64,000 nt of DNA from Ferruginivarius sediminum (GTDB lineage: Bacteria > Pseudomonadota > Alphaproteobacteria > Kiloniellales > Rhodovibrionaceae), in the NCBI RefSeq assembly GCF_003344765.1, contig NZ_QPMH01000004.1, positions 124,001-188,000 on the forward strand, read 5' to 3'. The notes beneath the pieces were generated by a model. The model did not search any database. It was given only the letters and a program-made list of their open reading frames with translations, and was not told the DNA's origin. This document shows, piece after piece, positions 29,221 to 41,915 of this stretch. A program made the translations under genes and the position numbers. The first letter of the stretch is position 1; every line of letters starts with the position of its first letter.

Positions 29221-31926
<2,706 letters not shown>

Positions 31927-31976
31927 TCGCACACCAGGGTGGTGACCCGCCCGTTGCCATTCAACGGCGGGAGGAC

Positions 31977-33131
31977 TCAGGAAGCTTCGAGCCTGTCTTC
32001 CTGCAAGAGTGCAACGCGGTTGCCTGGGTGGCGCTCGCAGCGTCCGGCGAGTTCCAGCTCCAGCAGCACCGTCGTCACGACTGACGGCGACAATTGGCAC
32101 TCCCGGATCACTTCGTCAACCGGCACAGGCGTGAAAGCCAGCAACTCCTGCACTTCGGCGCGTGCCCTGGCAAGCTCGTTCTCGTCCAGATCCTCGAGTG
32201 CCACTCCGCTCATCCCGAACTCCAGTCCGGCGGGTTCCGCCGGGTCGGCGCGAAGCTGAGGGCCAAGCGCATCCAACACATCGACAGCGCTTTCCACGAT
32301 AGCCGCGCCCTGCTTGAGAAGGTGATTGCAGCCCGCCGAACGCGGGTCCTGCGGACTGCCGGGCACGGCCAGAACCTCGCGCCCCTGCTCGGAAGCGAGG
32401 CGGGCGGTGATCAGCGAGCCGGAGCGTAGCGCCGCCTCCACCACCACGACGCCGACGACGAGGCCCGAAATCAGCCGGTTGCGGCGCGGGAAATGACGAG
32501 CCTGCGGCTCTGTCCCCGCGGCGGTTTCGGAGACGGCGATACCCTGTTCGATGATCGAGTCGTAGAGAGGTTGGTGTTCCGGCGGGTAGACGACGTCGAT
32601 GCCGCCGGCCATCACCGCGCAGGTGCCATGGTTCAAGCTGCCCGCATGCGCGGCCGCGTCGATTCCCCGTGCCAGCCCCGATGTTACGGTGAGGCCTTGT
32701 TCCGAGAGCTTGTGGGCAAGCTCCCGCGCCATTCGCCGGCCGTTCGCCGAGGCATTCCGCGCGCCCACGATGGCGACCGCCGGACGCTCCAGAAGCTGGG
32801 CATGGCCGCGGATGAAGAGCAGCGGCGGCGCGTCGTCGATGGCCGCAAGACGGGGTGGATATCCCTCTGTCCCGATGGCCAGGATGTCGGCGCCCAGATC
32901 CTGCAGGCGCCGCAGCTCCCGCTCCGCGGCCGCGCGCGAGCATATGCGGATGTTGCCCCGGCGCCCGCCCCGGCGGGCAAGCTCAGGCAGGGCGTCCAGC
33001 GCGGCATCGGCGGTCCCGAAGCGGCCGATAAGCTGGCGGAATGTTACCGGACCAACGTTCTGAGTGCGCAGAAGCCGCAGCCAGTCGATGGTTTCGGCGC
33101 GGGAAAGCGAAGGGCGGATCCGATTCGACAT
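31977..33131 (-). CDS. dprA: DNA-processing protein DprA
   Basis: Loads RecA on incoming single-stranded DNA during transformation; 384 residues. A SAM-like helical N-terminal domain is followed by the Rossmann-like DprA core with AIVGARNASANGRRMA, TSGLARGIDAAAHAG, GGIDVVYPPEH and FPRRNRLISGL. A C-terminal winged helix (FTPVPVDEVIRECQLSPSVV) follows. The ATG at 33131 lacks a clear Shine-Dalgarno; an in-frame TTG at 33152 is possible. It is placed between plsY and topA, a common alphaproteobacterial order. Confidence 0.96.
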   Translation of the reverse strand: MSNRIRPSLSRAETIDWLRLLRTQNVGPVTFRQLIGRFGTADAALDALPELARRGGRRGNIRICSRAAAERELRRLQDLGADILAIGTEGYPPRLAAIDDAPPLLFIRGHAQLLERPAVAIVGARNASANGRRMARELAHKLSEQGLTVTSGLARGIDAAAHAGSLNHGTCAVMAGGIDVVYPPEHQPLYDSIIEQGIAVSETAAGTEPQARHFPRRNRLISGLVVGVVVVEAALRSGSLITARLASEQGREVLAVPGSPQDPRSAGCNHLLKQGAAIVESAVDVLDALGPQLRADPAEPAGLEFGMSGVALEDLDENELARARAEVQELLAFTPVPVDEVIRECQLSPSVVTTVLLELELAGRCERHPGNRVALLQEDRLEAS

Positions 33132-33179
33132 ACACGCGATTGTATGGGGCAATTGACGGGCGTCAATCGAGAAGTGCAG

Positions 33180-33803
33180 CTAACGTTTCGACTTCTGGCC
33201 GATCTTCGACTCGGTGCCGGACAGCAGGCGGCGAATGTTGGCATGGTGGCGCAGCCAGACCACGACGGCGATGACGGCGGCATACTGAACAAGCTGCAGA
33301 TCGCCCATCAGCCACCATGCGAAGGCCGGGGCGCTGGCCACCGAAACCAGCGCGGCCAGCGACGAATAGCGCGTCACGACGGCAACCAGCAGCCAGACCC
33401 CGCAGCAGGCGGCACCCATCGGCCAGGCCATCGCAAGATGCACGCCCAGTGTCGTGGCCACGCCCTTGCCGCCGGCGAACTTCAGCCACACCGGGAACAG
33501 GTGGCCCAGTACCGCGCCGTAAGCGGCCATCAGCGCCACATCCGGCCCGAAGGTGTAGGCAATCAGCACCGCCGCCGCGCCCTTGCCGGCGTCCAGGATA
33601 AGGGTGGCGAGCGCCAAGTCCTTGCGTCCGGTGCGCAACACGTTCGTGGCGCCGATATTGCCCGAGCCGCTCTGACGCAGGTCGCCCAAGCCGGCAAGCC
33701 GGGTCAGCACAAGGCCGAATGGCACCGAGCCCAGCAGATAGCCGAGCACGAAAGCGGCAAAGAGGTACGGGCCGGCAAGGCCCCAGGAAATCGGATCGGG
33801 CAT
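33180..33803 (-). CDS. plsY: Glycerol-3-phosphate acyltransferase PlsY
   Basis: Inner-membrane enzyme that acylates glycerol-3-phosphate with acyl-phosphate, the first step of phospholipid synthesis. The 207-residue protein has several hydrophobic helices and the family motifs [28 protein letters not shown] and [12 protein letters not shown]. It ends in a basic tail. The ATG at 33803 gives MPDPISWGL. It lies in the run pyrB, pyrC, plsY, dprA, topA on one strand. Confidence 0.97.
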   Translation of the reverse strand: MPDPISWGLAGPYLFAAFVLGYLLGSVPFGLVLTRLAGLGDLRQSGSGNIGATNVLRTGRKDLALATLILDAGKGAAAVLIAYTFGPDVALMAAYGAVLGHLFPVWLKFAGGKGVATTLGVHLAMAWPMGAACCGVWLLVAVVTRYSSLAALVSVASAPAFAWWLMGDLQLVQYAAVIAVVVWLRHHANIRRLLSGTESKIGQKSKR

Positions 33804-33860
33804 GCGCCCTGCTTCGCGCGCTGGCGGATCGGTGTCAAGCGGGCGAGGAGGCCGGGACGT

Positions 33861-35189
33861 TCAGGTGTAGGCTTCGTTGCCCGTATCCGCCACATGGATT
33901 GGCCGCCCGTCGACCACGGTCCGGAAGACCTTGCCCTTCACCGGATGATCCTCGAATGGCGAGTTCTTGCACTTGCCGAGAAAGCTGTCGGGATCGATCG
34001 TCCAGGGGGTATCGGGGTCGAAGACGATGAAATCGGCCGGCGCGCCGGGCCGCAGGCGACCGGCCTCCAGACCAAGGATGGCCGCCGGCCCGCTGGTGAG
34101 CCGCCGGAGCAGGCCGAGCATGTCCAAACGGCTTTCGTGCACCAGTACAAGCGACAGCGCGAACAGCGTCTCCAGGCCGGCGATGCCGTCGGCGGCGGCT
34201 GCGAAGGGTAGGCGCTTGGAGTCCTGGTCCTGCGGGTTGTGGTCGGAAGCGATGGCGTCGATGGTGCCGTCGGCGATGGCCTCGACCACGGCCTGACGGT
34301 CGGACTCGCTGCGCAGCGGCGGCGAAACCTTGGCGAAGGTGCGGTAGTCGCCGACCGCCGACTCGTTGAGAGTGAAGTAGTGCGGGGCCGTATCGCAGGT
34401 CACGGGAAGGCCGCGCTGTTTCGCCTTGCGGATGACGTCCAGCGCCGCCGCTGTCGTCACGTGGCTGGCGTGATAACGGCCGCCCGTCATCTCCACGAGG
34501 CGCAGGTCGCGCTCCACCATGATAACCTCGGCCATTGCGGGGCTGCCCGCCAGACCAAGGTAGGTGGCGAGTTCCCCGCCGTTCATGACGCCCGTCGCGA
34601 GCGACGGTTCGATCGGATGCTGCAGCAGGACGGTGTCGAAGACGCTGGCATAGCTGAGCGCGCGGCGCATCACCTGGGCATTCGCGATGGCGCGCACGCC
34701 ATCGGTAAAGCCAACGGCACCGGCCTCGCTCAACAGGCCGATCTCTGTAATCTCCTCGCTGTTGCAGCCGCGAGTGAGGGCGCCGTACGCGTACACCTTG
34801 ACCAGCTTGGATTCCCGGGCCCTGCGGGCCACGAACTCCAGCCCGGCCTCATCGTCGATGACCGGGTTGGTGTTCGGCAGCGCGGCAATCGAGGTGATGC
34901 CGCCGGACGCGGCCGCACGCCCGGCGGAGTGGATCGTCTCTTTGTGCTCCTGGCCTGGCTCGCCAAGCTGGGCGCGCATATCGACCAGGCCGGGAGCAAG
35001 GCAGGCGCCTCCGCAGTCCACGACCTCGGCGTTCTCCGGTACACCCGCGTCGAACAGACCGGCGCCGACGTCGGCAATGCGGCCATTCTCGGTCAGCAGG
35101 GCGCCAGGGGCGTCCAGCCCGCTGTCGGGATCGAGCAGACGGGCGTTGATATAGGCGATGCGCGGCGGGGTGGAACCGTTGACCTTCAT
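33861..35189 (-). CDS. pyrC: Dihydroorotase-like protein lacking the HxH metal site (PyrX-like)
   Basis: Amidohydrolase-fold protein of 442 residues, related to dihydroorotase. Where active enzymes have D-x-H-x-H it reads D70-M-R72-A-Q74 ([16 protein letters not shown]), so both N-terminal metal-binding His are missing. The usual HCE/HAED segment is [10 protein letters not shown]. The later SHV (YHASHVTTA) and SDH (IASDHNPQD) are kept. It overlaps pyrB by 4 bases. In Pseudomonas, an inactive pyrC homologue next to pyrB (PyrX/PyrC') is needed for aspartate transcarbamoylase assembly, and the same role is inferred here. An active dihydroorotase should be encoded elsewhere. Confidence 0.9.
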   Translation of the reverse strand: MKVNGSTPPRIAYINARLLDPDSGLDAPGALLTENGRIADVGAGLFDAGVPENAEVVDCGGACLAPGLVDMRAQLGEPGQEHKETIHSAGRAAASGGITSIAALPNTNPVIDDEAGLEFVARRARESKLVKVYAYGALTRGCNSEEITEIGLLSEAGAVGFTDGVRAIANAQVMRRALSYASVFDTVLLQHPIEPSLATGVMNGGELATYLGLAGSPAMAEVIMVERDLRLVEMTGGRYHASHVTTAAALDVIRKAKQRGLPVTCDTAPHYFTLNESAVGDYRTFAKVSPPLRSESDRQAVVEAIADGTIDAIASDHNPQDQDSKRLPFAAAADGIAGLETLFALSLVLVHESRLDMLGLLRRLTSGPAAILGLEAGRLRPGAPADFIVFDPDTPWTIDPDSFLGKCKNSPFEDHPVKGKVFRTVVDGRPIHVADTGNEAYT

Positions 35190-36169
35190 GCGGATCCACC
35201 CGCCTTCAGGGAGGAGTCGAAAGCCCGCGTCAGGCTGTCCAGCACCGCCATACGCACGGCCACGCCCATCTCCACCTGCTCTCGGATGACGGAGCGGTCA
35301 ATGTCGTCCGCGACGACGGTGTCGATCTCCACGCCCCGGTTCATCGGGCCCGGATGCATGATGAGCGCATCCGGTTTGGCGTTCGCCAGCTTTTCGTAAT
35401 CAAGCCCGTAGAAGCGGAAATACTCCCGGATCGAGGGTACATAGGAGCCCTGCATCCGCTCTGTCTGCAGGCGCAGCATCATGACGATGTCGCAGCCCTC
35501 CAGTCCCTTCGGCATGTCGGTGAACGCCCGCACGCCCATTTTTTCGATTCCCCCGGGCAGTAGCGTCGGCGGTGCGATCACCCGGACCTCCGCTCCCAAG
35601 GTGTTCAGCAGATGAATGTTGGAGCGCGCCACCCTTGAATGCGCGACGTCGCCGCAGATCGCCACGCGCAGCCCCTCCAGCCGGCGCTTGCGGCGGCGGA
35701 TCGTCAGCGCGTCCAAAAGGGCCTGCGTGGGATGCTCGTGGCTGCCGTCGCCGGCGTTGACGACGGCGCAGTTCACCTTCTCCGACAGCAGCTTGACGGC
35801 GCCCGAATCGGGCGCGCGGACCACCAACACGTCGGGATGCATGGCATTCAGCGTCATCGCGGTGTCGATCAGGGTTTCGCCCTTTTTGATCGACGACCAG
35901 GCGATTTCCATGTTGATGACGTCGGCGCCAAGGCGCTTTCCCGCCAGTTCGAACGACGTGCGGGTGCGCGTCGAAGTTTCGAAGAAGACGTTGATGACCG
36001 TGCGGCCAGAGAGAAGATTGGACTTCTTGGTGGCGGCGCGGTTGACCTCGACATAGCCGTCGGCGAGGTCCAGCAGCGCCACGATTTCCGCGCGCGCCAT
36101 CCCGGCGATTCCGAGAAGGTGGCGGCGATGTCCGCTGGCGTTGTCGAGGGATCGGCTGGGCGCGTTCAT
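35186..36169 (-). CDS. pyrB: Aspartate carbamoyltransferase catalytic subunit
   Basis: Joins carbamoyl phosphate and aspartate, the committed step of pyrimidine synthesis; 327 residues. Carbamoyl-phosphate-binding [20 protein letters not shown] is present, with [17 protein letters not shown], and the aspartate loop near [29 protein letters not shown] follows near the end. Its stop overlaps the ATG of the pyrC-like gene, consistent with assembly of a PyrB-PyrX complex. No regulatory pyrI follows. Confidence 0.98.
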   Translation of the reverse strand: MNAPSRSLDNASGHRRHLLGIAGMARAEIVALLDLADGYVEVNRAATKKSNLLSGRTVINVFFETSTRTRTSFELAGKRLGADVINMEIAWSSIKKGETLIDTAMTLNAMHPDVLVVRAPDSGAVKLLSEKVNCAVVNAGDGSHEHPTQALLDALTIRRRKRRLEGLRVAICGDVAHSRVARSNIHLLNTLGAEVRVIAPPTLLPGGIEKMGVRAFTDMPKGLEGCDIVMMLRLQTERMQGSYVPSIREYFRFYGLDYEKLANAKPDALIMHPGPMNRGVEIDTVVADDIDRSVIREQVEMGVAVRMAVLDSLTRAFDSSLKAGGSA

Positions 36170-36240
36170 TAAAGCGGCACTATGTCACCGGCCGGGGCGA
36201 GTCGCAAGCGCCTACGCACGCGATCTGGCGTGCATACGGT

Positions 36241-37458
36241 CTAGATCACGCCCTGTTCGCGCAGCCGGCGGATCTCGGCCGCGTCGAGGCCGAGCAATTC
36301 TTCCAGCACCGGCTCCGTGTGCTCACCCATCTTCGGCGGCGGCCGGCGGTAGGTGACGGGCGTGCCCGAATACTTGATGGGGTTGCCGATCAGATCGACC
36401 TTGCCGCCCTGGCTGCCGTCGTAGGGCATCTGGACCTGCATCTCGCGGTGGCGCACCTGCGGGTCGGCGAACACCTGATCCAATGTATTTACCGGCCCCG
36501 ACGGCACGCCAAGTGCGGAAAGGCCATCCACCCACTCCTTCTGGCTCTTGCGGCGGGTCAACTCGTCCAGAATGGGATACAGCTCTTCCCGGTTGCGCAC
36601 CCGGCTGGCGTTCGTGGCAAAGCGTGGATCGTCCGCCAGTTCCGGGCGGCCGGCGAACTCGCAGAACCGGCGGAACTGCCCATCATTGCCCACGGCCAGG
36701 ATGACGTAGCCGTCGGTGCACGGCATCGTCTTGTAGGGCACGATGTTCGGGTGCTCGTTGCCGCGACGCTTCGGCACCTCGCCGCTGGTCAGGTAATTTA
36801 GCCCCTCGTAGGTCAGCCACGCCACCTGGGTGTCCAGGAGCGCCAAGTCGATGTGTTGGCCTTCCCCGCTTTGCGCGCGGCTGTGCAGCGCGGCCAGGAT
36901 GGCGGAAGATGCGTACATCCCGCACATGATGTCGGCGATGCCCACGCCCACCTTGATCGGCTCGTCGTCGGGCTCGCCGGTCAGGCTCATGATGCCGCCC
37001 ATGCCTTGCGCCAGATAGTCGTAGCCGGCGCGATCGCTGTATGGCCCGGTCTGCCCGAACCCGGTGATGGAGCAGTAGATCAGCCGTGGGGCGATGTCCT
37101 TCACGTCGTCGTAGGCGAGGCCATACTTCTTCAACCCGCCAGCTTTGAAGTTCTCCACCAGGATGTCGCTCTCGCGGATCATGCGGCGCGCCAGTTCCTG
37201 CCCCTCCTGCTTGGAGATGTCGAGCGTCAGCGAGCGCTTGTTGCGGTTGCTGGAGAGGTAATAGGCGCTGGTGGAACTGTCGCTGCCGTCGGCGTTCTTC
37301 AGGTAGGGCGGTCCCCATTTGCGGGTGTCGTCGCCTTCGCCAGGCCGTTCGATCTTGATGACCTCGGCGCCGAGATCGCCCAGAAGCTGTGTGCACGTCG
37401 GCCCGGCGAGAATGCGAGTCAGGTCGAATACGCGTAGCCCGGCAAGCGGTGCAGTCAT
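36241..37458 (-). CDS. CaiB/BaiF-type (family III) CoA-transferase
   Basis: A 405-residue class III CoA-transferase. The start PLAGLRVFDLTRILAGPTCTQLLGDLGAEVIKIERPG is typical. The catalytic Asp is in HIDLALLDTQVAWL, with later segments GNEHPNIVPYKTM and GVPSGPVNTLDQVFADPQV. Family members move CoA between dicarboxylates such as succinyl-CoA and glutarate, oxalate or mesaconate; the substrate cannot be named. The AEC carrier gene lies 47 bp upstream on the same strand and may import the acid. The ATG at 37458 is the family start. Confidence 0.93.
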   Translation of the reverse strand: MTAPLAGLRVFDLTRILAGPTCTQLLGDLGAEVIKIERPGEGDDTRKWGPPYLKNADGSDSSTSAYYLSSNRNKRSLTLDISKQEGQELARRMIRESDILVENFKAGGLKKYGLAYDDVKDIAPRLIYCSITGFGQTGPYSDRAGYDYLAQGMGGIMSLTGEPDDEPIKVGVGIADIMCGMYASSAILAALHSRAQSGEGQHIDLALLDTQVAWLTYEGLNYLTSGEVPKRRGNEHPNIVPYKTMPCTDGYVILAVGNDGQFRRFCEFAGRPELADDPRFATNASRVRNREELYPILDELTRRKSQKEWVDGLSALGVPSGPVNTLDQVFADPQVRHREMQVQMPYDGSQGGKVDLIGNPIKYSGTPVTYRRPPPKMGEHTEPVLEELLGLDAAEIRRLREQGVI

Positions 37459-37505
37459 TGCCCAAGTCCTTGATCGTCCGCAGGAAGCCGCGCTCTTGTC
37501 GCTGC

Positions 37506-38420
37506 CTAGCCGGCCAGGGTCAAGACCACCGGCAGCGTAATCATCGCCGCACCCGTCTGCGCGGTCAGGATCCCCGCCATCAGCACGGCGTCGCCGCCGA
37601 GCTGCCGCGCCAGAATGTAGGAGGAGGTGGCGGTGGGCGAGGCCAGGAACAACAGCGCGACCGAGGCCGTCAGCCCCTCGACCCCGAAGGCCCACAGGAT
37701 GACCGCCGCGATGGCCGGCGTCAGGGCAAGCTTGGTCAGCGTGTTCTGCGCGATCAGCCGCGCATTCGCCCGTGCTGCCCTGAAATCCAGCGCCGCGCCA
37801 ACCGCCAGCAGGCCCAACGGGAGGGCGGCACGGCCCAGGATTTCGAGCATGGGGCCGATGACCGGCGGCAGGCGCAGGCCGCTGACGTTCAGCAGGACGC
37901 CCCCCACCGCCGCCACGATCAGCGGGTTCGTTACAAGCTGCTTCAGCACACGGCCCGGGCTTGGTTGGCCTTGCGTGCCGAACCGCGCCAGGACCGTGAC
38001 CGACAGCACGTTCACGGTGGGCACCATCACGGCCACGACAATGGCCGCGACGCTCACCCCGGCGTGGCCCCAAAGCGCCGCCGCGATGGCGAGGCAGATG
38101 TAGGTGTTCATGCGGATCGCGCCCTGGACGAGGCTGGTAAACCCCGGCCCGTCCACGCCCAGGTAATGGCGCAGCGCGACCAGCAGGACCGTCATGGTAA
38201 CAAGGGTCGTGACGATCCCCGCCGCCATCGGCAGGACGGAGAGACCCGCCAGGTCCGCCTTTGCCAGCGTGGTGACGATCAGCACGGGGAACAGCACGAA
38301 GTACGTCAGGCGCTCCGCCGGGCCCCAGAAGCCGTCGCCTGGAAAGCCGCGTGCACGCAACCAGACGCCCAGGAAGATCAGCAGGAAGACAGGCAGGATG
38401 GCGGCGATGATCTGCAGCAT
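37506..38420 (-). CDS. AEC-family (auxin efflux carrier type) transporter
   Basis: Inner-membrane transporter, 304 residues with about ten hydrophobic helices. It has the family's internal symmetry, including AIRMNTYICLAIAA in the fourth or fifth helix and LFLASPTATSSYILARQLGGDA near the C-terminus. Bacterial AEC proteins (MleP, MdcF and others) move malate, malonate or similar acids. The co-directional CoA-transferase suggests an organic acid substrate, an inference. Confidence 0.92.
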   Translation of the reverse strand: MLQIIAAILPVFLLIFLGVWLRARGFPGDGFWGPAERLTYFVLFPVLIVTTLAKADLAGLSVLPMAAGIVTTLVTMTVLLVALRHYLGVDGPGFTSLVQGAIRMNTYICLAIAAALWGHAGVSVAAIVVAVMVPTVNVLSVTVLARFGTQGQPSPGRVLKQLVTNPLIVAAVGGVLLNVSGLRLPPVIGPMLEILGRAALPLGLLAVGAALDFRAARANARLIAQNTLTKLALTPAIAAVILWAFGVEGLTASVALLFLASPTATSSYILARQLGGDAVLMAGILTAQTGAAMITLPVVLTLAG

Positions 38421-38527
38421 GGCTGAACGATAGTTACCGGATAGGCCGAGGAGGGCCTGGCCTTCGAAATTCTCACCATTTCGCTGTCGTAGCAGGGCCG
38501 GTGTGGAATGGCCAGTGACGCGCGGAA

Positions 38528-38562
38528 ATCGGGCCCTTCCTCATGGCTGGGAAGGGCCCGAT
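38528..38562 (-). terminator. Hairpin behind choX
   Basis: ATCGGGCCCTTCC (38528-38540) and GGAAGGGCCCGAT (38550-38562) form a perfect 13-bp stem around a 9-base loop, directly after the choX stop. The T-run on the minus strand is short, so it may work as a weak terminator or mRNA-stabilising hairpin. Confidence 0.55.
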
Positions 38563-38584
38563 CGGTTTACGCTTTTACCGGCCG

Positions 38585-39562
38585 CTACTCGATGCCCAGC
38601 GCTTCGGCGACCACGGCTTTTGCCTTGGAGCCGCCGTCGAAGGTGCTCACGCCGGTGGAAGCGTAGGTGCCACCACGCGAGAACCAGCGGTCGAGAAGCT
38701 CGGGCTTCTCGCGGATCAGCTTCTGGCCGGCCTCAAGATAGGTCATGTCCTGGTTGATCACGAAGTCGCCCATCATGTTCTGCTCGTCCAGCGTGAACTG
38801 ATAGTTCTCCAGAAGCTGGCCGACGTTCGGGCACTCCCAGGCATAGCCGGTGCGCGTCAGAGTATAGACTGTCGCGCCGCCCTTGTTGGGGCCGAAGTAG
38901 TCCTCGCCGCCATCGAGGAATTTCATGTCGATGTTCAGGTTCATCGGATGCGGCTCCCAGCCGAGCCAGACGTCCCAGCCCTTCTTCGGTAGCGAGCGGC
39001 GCACGTGTGTCAGCATCCCGGCCTCGGACGAGGGCACCAGTTCCCAGTCAGCCAAGCCGTAGGCATCGTCGGCGATCATGTCGAGGATCAACTGGTTGCC
39101 GTCATTGCCGGCCTCGATGCCGTGGATCTTGCCCTCGAATTTTTCCTTGTACTTGTCCAGATCGGAGAAGTGCCGCACGCCGGCCTCGTAGACATAGTCC
39201 TGCACCGCGAGGGTATACTTCGCGTTCTCCAGGTTCTTGGCAACGATGTCGATCTGGCCCTTCTTCATGAACGCCTCGACCATGGAGTGCTGCGTGGGCA
39301 GCCACAGGCCCAGGAAGGCATCGCGGTCGTTGTTGGCCAGCGACTGGAACATGATCGGCACCGAGGCGGTGACGTTCTCCGTCTCGTAGCCAAGCTGCTC
39401 CAGCATCCAGGCAAGCGTCTCGGTTTTGGCGGTGACGCCGGTCCAGTTCACCTGCTCCAGCCGGACGGTCTTGCACGCCTCCGGGTCGCCCGCGGCCTGG
39501 GACGCGGCGGGCGCAGCCATCAGCGCCACCGCACAGGTGGCAAGGCAGCGTTTCAGCGACAT
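38585..39562 (-). CDS. choX: Choline/betaine ABC transporter substrate-binding protein
   Basis: Periplasmic binding protein of the OpuAC/ChoX type, 325 residues, with a clear signal peptide (MSLKRCLATCAVALMAAPAA). Aromatic residues that would form the quaternary-amine cage are placed as in ChoX: W40 in VNWTGVTAKTE, W87 in LGLWLPTQHS, and the Trp in WLGWEPHPMNLNID. GGGAGGAGG precedes the ATG at 39562. It is divergent from betI across a BetI-type operator, so choline uptake is probably induced together with oxidation. No ChoV/ChoW genes are adjacent. Confidence 0.92.
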   Translation of the reverse strand: MSLKRCLATCAVALMAAPAASQAAGDPEACKTVRLEQVNWTGVTAKTETLAWMLEQLGYETENVTASVPIMFQSLANNDRDAFLGLWLPTQHSMVEAFMKKGQIDIVAKNLENAKYTLAVQDYVYEAGVRHFSDLDKYKEKFEGKIHGIEAGNDGNQLILDMIADDAYGLADWELVPSSEAGMLTHVRRSLPKKGWDVWLGWEPHPMNLNIDMKFLDGGEDYFGPNKGGATVYTLTRTGYAWECPNVGQLLENYQFTLDEQNMMGDFVINQDMTYLEAGQKLIREKPELLDRWFSRGGTYASTGVSTFDGGSKAKAVVAEALGIE

Positions 39563-39752
39563 GATCAGCAACCTCCTCCCTATATTTTCCATGTTTGCAC
39601 GGCGGGCCGCGTCGTCATGATGAGCGGCTGCCATGCCCCTGTTCTGTTTGGTCACGCGGCCACGGTCAGGGTTTTGGCCCTTCTCGTCCAGTATTACAGC
39701 ACGCTCATCCGCAAAAATGTGCTTGAGGAATGCGGAAGCCAGTATACGATTC

Positions 39753-39772
39753 TTGATTGAACGTTCAATCAA
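39753..39772. promoter_or_regulatory. BetI-type operator between choX and betI
   Basis: TTGATTGAACGTTCAATCAA is a perfect 20-bp palindrome. It closely resembles the TTGATTGGACGTTCAAT-type sequence bound by BetI in E. coli. It lies 70 bases before betI and 190 bases before choX, in the divergent region. BetI would repress betIBA, and possibly choX, until choline is present. Confidence 0.75.
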
Positions 39773-39841
39773 AAACGGCTATATCCCCAGACGGATGCAG
39801 CGGGGCGCGGTGCCGGCCTGCAATAGGGTGGAGAATTCGAT

Positions 39842-40462
39842 ATGCCGAAGGTCGGGATGGAGCCGATCCGCCAGCGCCAGCTCATCAAGGCGACGATCGC
39901 GACCATCCACGAGGTCGGCTTTCCGAAGACGACGCTTGGCCGCGTCGCGCGGCGCGCCGGGATCTCGCCGGGATTGGTCGCACACTACTTCCGCGACAAG
40001 GCGGGCCTGCTGGAAGCGACCATGCGCTTCATCGCCGAGGAACTGCGGCTGGAGTTGGCTGGACGTCTCGACGGTGTCAGTACGCCGGAAGAGCGGCTCC
40101 AGGCTATTCTGGCGGCGAACTTCTCCGAGCGGTGTTTCTCCCCGGCGAAGGTGTCGGCCTGGGTCGCCTTCTGGGGGCAGGCACACGGGGAGCCGCAGCT
40201 TGGCCGGATGCAGACGGTGCTGCGCACCCGCCTGAAAAGCAATTTGATGTACGCGCTGCGCGACATCGTGCCGGACGATGATGCGGACCGGATCGCCACG
40301 GGCCTGTCGATCTTCGTCGATGGCCTGTCGCTGCGCCACGCATTGGGCGAATCGCAACTCGACCGGCACCGGGCCCACGGCTTCGCCCGTGATTTTCTGG
40401 AAACGCAACTCGCCAATTGTGCGCGAATCAAGAGGGATGCGAAGCATGCCGAGCTTGCCTGA
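39842..40462 (+). CDS. betI: Choline-responsive repressor BetI
   Basis: TetR-family repressor of 206 residues beginning MPKVGMEPIRQRQLIKATIATIHEVGF. The HTH is TTLGRVARRAGISPGLVAHYFRDKAGLL, typical of BetI. The C-terminal ligand domain includes CFSPAKVSAWVAFWGQAHGEPQL. It is the first gene of betI-betB-betA and overlaps betB by 17 bases. The palindrome at 39753-39772 upstream is its likely operator, giving autoregulation. Confidence 0.96.
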   Translation: MPKVGMEPIRQRQLIKATIATIHEVGFPKTTLGRVARRAGISPGLVAHYFRDKAGLLEATMRFIAEELRLELAGRLDGVSTPEERLQAILAANFSERCFSPAKVSAWVAFWGQAHGEPQLGRMQTVLRTRLKSNLMYALRDIVPDDDADRIATGLSIFVDGLSLRHALGESQLDRHRAHGFARDFLETQLANCARIKRDAKHAELA

Positions 40463-41915
40463 ACAGACACTCTACATCGCCGGCAAGTTCACCAATGCGG
40501 TGTCGGCGGATCGTTTCGAGACGATCAACCCGGCCAACGGCGAGGTCATCGCCACGGTCCAGCAGGCCGGCGCGGAGGATGTCGAACGCGCTGTCGCATC
40601 TGCCGAGCAGGGCTTTCGCGAATGGTCCGCGATGAGCGGAACGGCGCGTGGCCGGGTGCTGAAGCGTGCCGCCGAGTTGCTGCGCCGGAACCGTGACGAG
40701 CTTGCGGCGCTGGAAACGCTCGACGCCGGGAAGCCGCTGTCGGAGACGCCGGAAGCCGACGTCGATTCCGGCGCCGACTGCCTGGAGTATTTCGGCGGGC
40801 TGGCGGCGACGCTGCACGGCGAGTACCTGGAGGTGGACGACGCCTTCGTCTACACCCGGCGGGAGCCGCTGGGCGTCTGCGCGGGCATCGGCGCCTGGAA
40901 CTACCCCCTGCAGATCGCGTGCTGGAAGTCGGCCCCGGCGCTGGCCTGCGGCAACGCCATGATCTTCAAGCCGGCGGAACTTACGCCGCTGTCGGCGCTG
41001 CGCCTTGCCGAGATATTCACCGAGGCGGGCCTGCCCGCGGGCGTCTTCAACGTCGTTCACGGTTTTGCCGAGACCGGCCAGCTTCTTGTACGCCATCCGC
41101 GCATCGCGAAGGTCTCGCTGACGGGGGAGGCGGGCACCGGCCGGACCGTCGCCTCCGAGGCCACGGGCTCCAGCCTCAAGCACGTCACCATGGAGTTGGG
41201 CGGTAAGTCCCCGCTGCTGGTGTTCGACGACGCCGATCTCGACAACGCGGTGTCCGGCGCCATGCTGGGCAACTTCTACACCCAGGGCGAGGTCTGCACG
41301 AACTGCACGCGTGTCTTCCTGCACGAGCGGGTGCACGACGCATTCATGGAGAAGCTGGTCGAACGGACGAAGAAGATCCGCCTGGGCGATCCGGCGGACC
41401 CGGAAACGCAGATGGGCCCGCTGATCTCGGCGGCGCACCGCGATCTTGTCCTGGGTTACATCAAGCACGGGCGCGACACCGACAAGGCGGAACTGGTCGC
41501 CGGCGGCGGCATCCCGCACGACCCGGCGCTGGCACGCGGCTACTACGTGCAGCCGACAATCTTCGACCGCTGCAACGACCAGATGAAGATCGTGCGCGAG
41601 GAGATCTTCGGCCCCGTTATGTCGGTGCTGACCTTTAATGACGAGGACGAGGCGATTCAGCGCGCGAACGACACCGAGTACGGCCTGGCCGGCGGGGTGT
41701 TCACCAGCGATCTGGATCGCGGCCACCGGGTCGCGGCCCGGCTGCAGGCCGGCGTGTGCTGGGTGAACCACTACAATGTCACGCCCATCGAGATGACCTT
41801 CGGCGGCGTCAAGCGTTCCGGCCTGGGCCGCGAGAACGGCCGGCAGGCCATCGAATACTACAGCCAGCTCAAGAGCGTTTACGTGGCCACCGGCGATTGC
41901 GAGGCGCCATTCTGA
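40446..41915 (+). CDS. betB: Betaine aldehyde dehydrogenase
   Basis: Oxidises betaine aldehyde to glycine betaine with NAD(P)+; 489 residues. NAD-binding [22 protein letters not shown] is present, as are catalytic Glu250 (TMELGGKSP) and Cys284 ([10 protein letters not shown]). [12 protein letters not shown] and the C-terminal [14 protein letters not shown] complete the aldehyde dehydrogenase pattern. The ATG at 40446 lies inside the end of betI, so translation is probably coupled. betA follows with a one-base overlap. Confidence 0.97.
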   Translation: MPSLPEQTLYIAGKFTNAVSADRFETINPANGEVIATVQQAGAEDVERAVASAEQGFREWSAMSGTARGRVLKRAAELLRRNRDELAALETLDAGKPLSETPEADVDSGADCLEYFGGLAATLHGEYLEVDDAFVYTRREPLGVCAGIGAWNYPLQIACWKSAPALACGNAMIFKPAELTPLSALRLAEIFTEAGLPAGVFNVVHGFAETGQLLVRHPRIAKVSLTGEAGTGRTVASEATGSSLKHVTMELGGKSPLLVFDDADLDNAVSGAMLGNFYTQGEVCTNCTRVFLHERVHDAFMEKLVERTKKIRLGDPADPETQMGPLISAAHRDLVLGYIKHGRDTDKAELVAGGGIPHDPALARGYYVQPTIFDRCNDQMKIVREEIFGPVMSVLTFNDEDEAIQRANDTEYGLAGGVFTSDLDRGHRVAARLQAGVCWVNHYNVTPIEMTFGGVKRSGLGRENGRQAIEYYSQLKSVYVATGDCEAPF

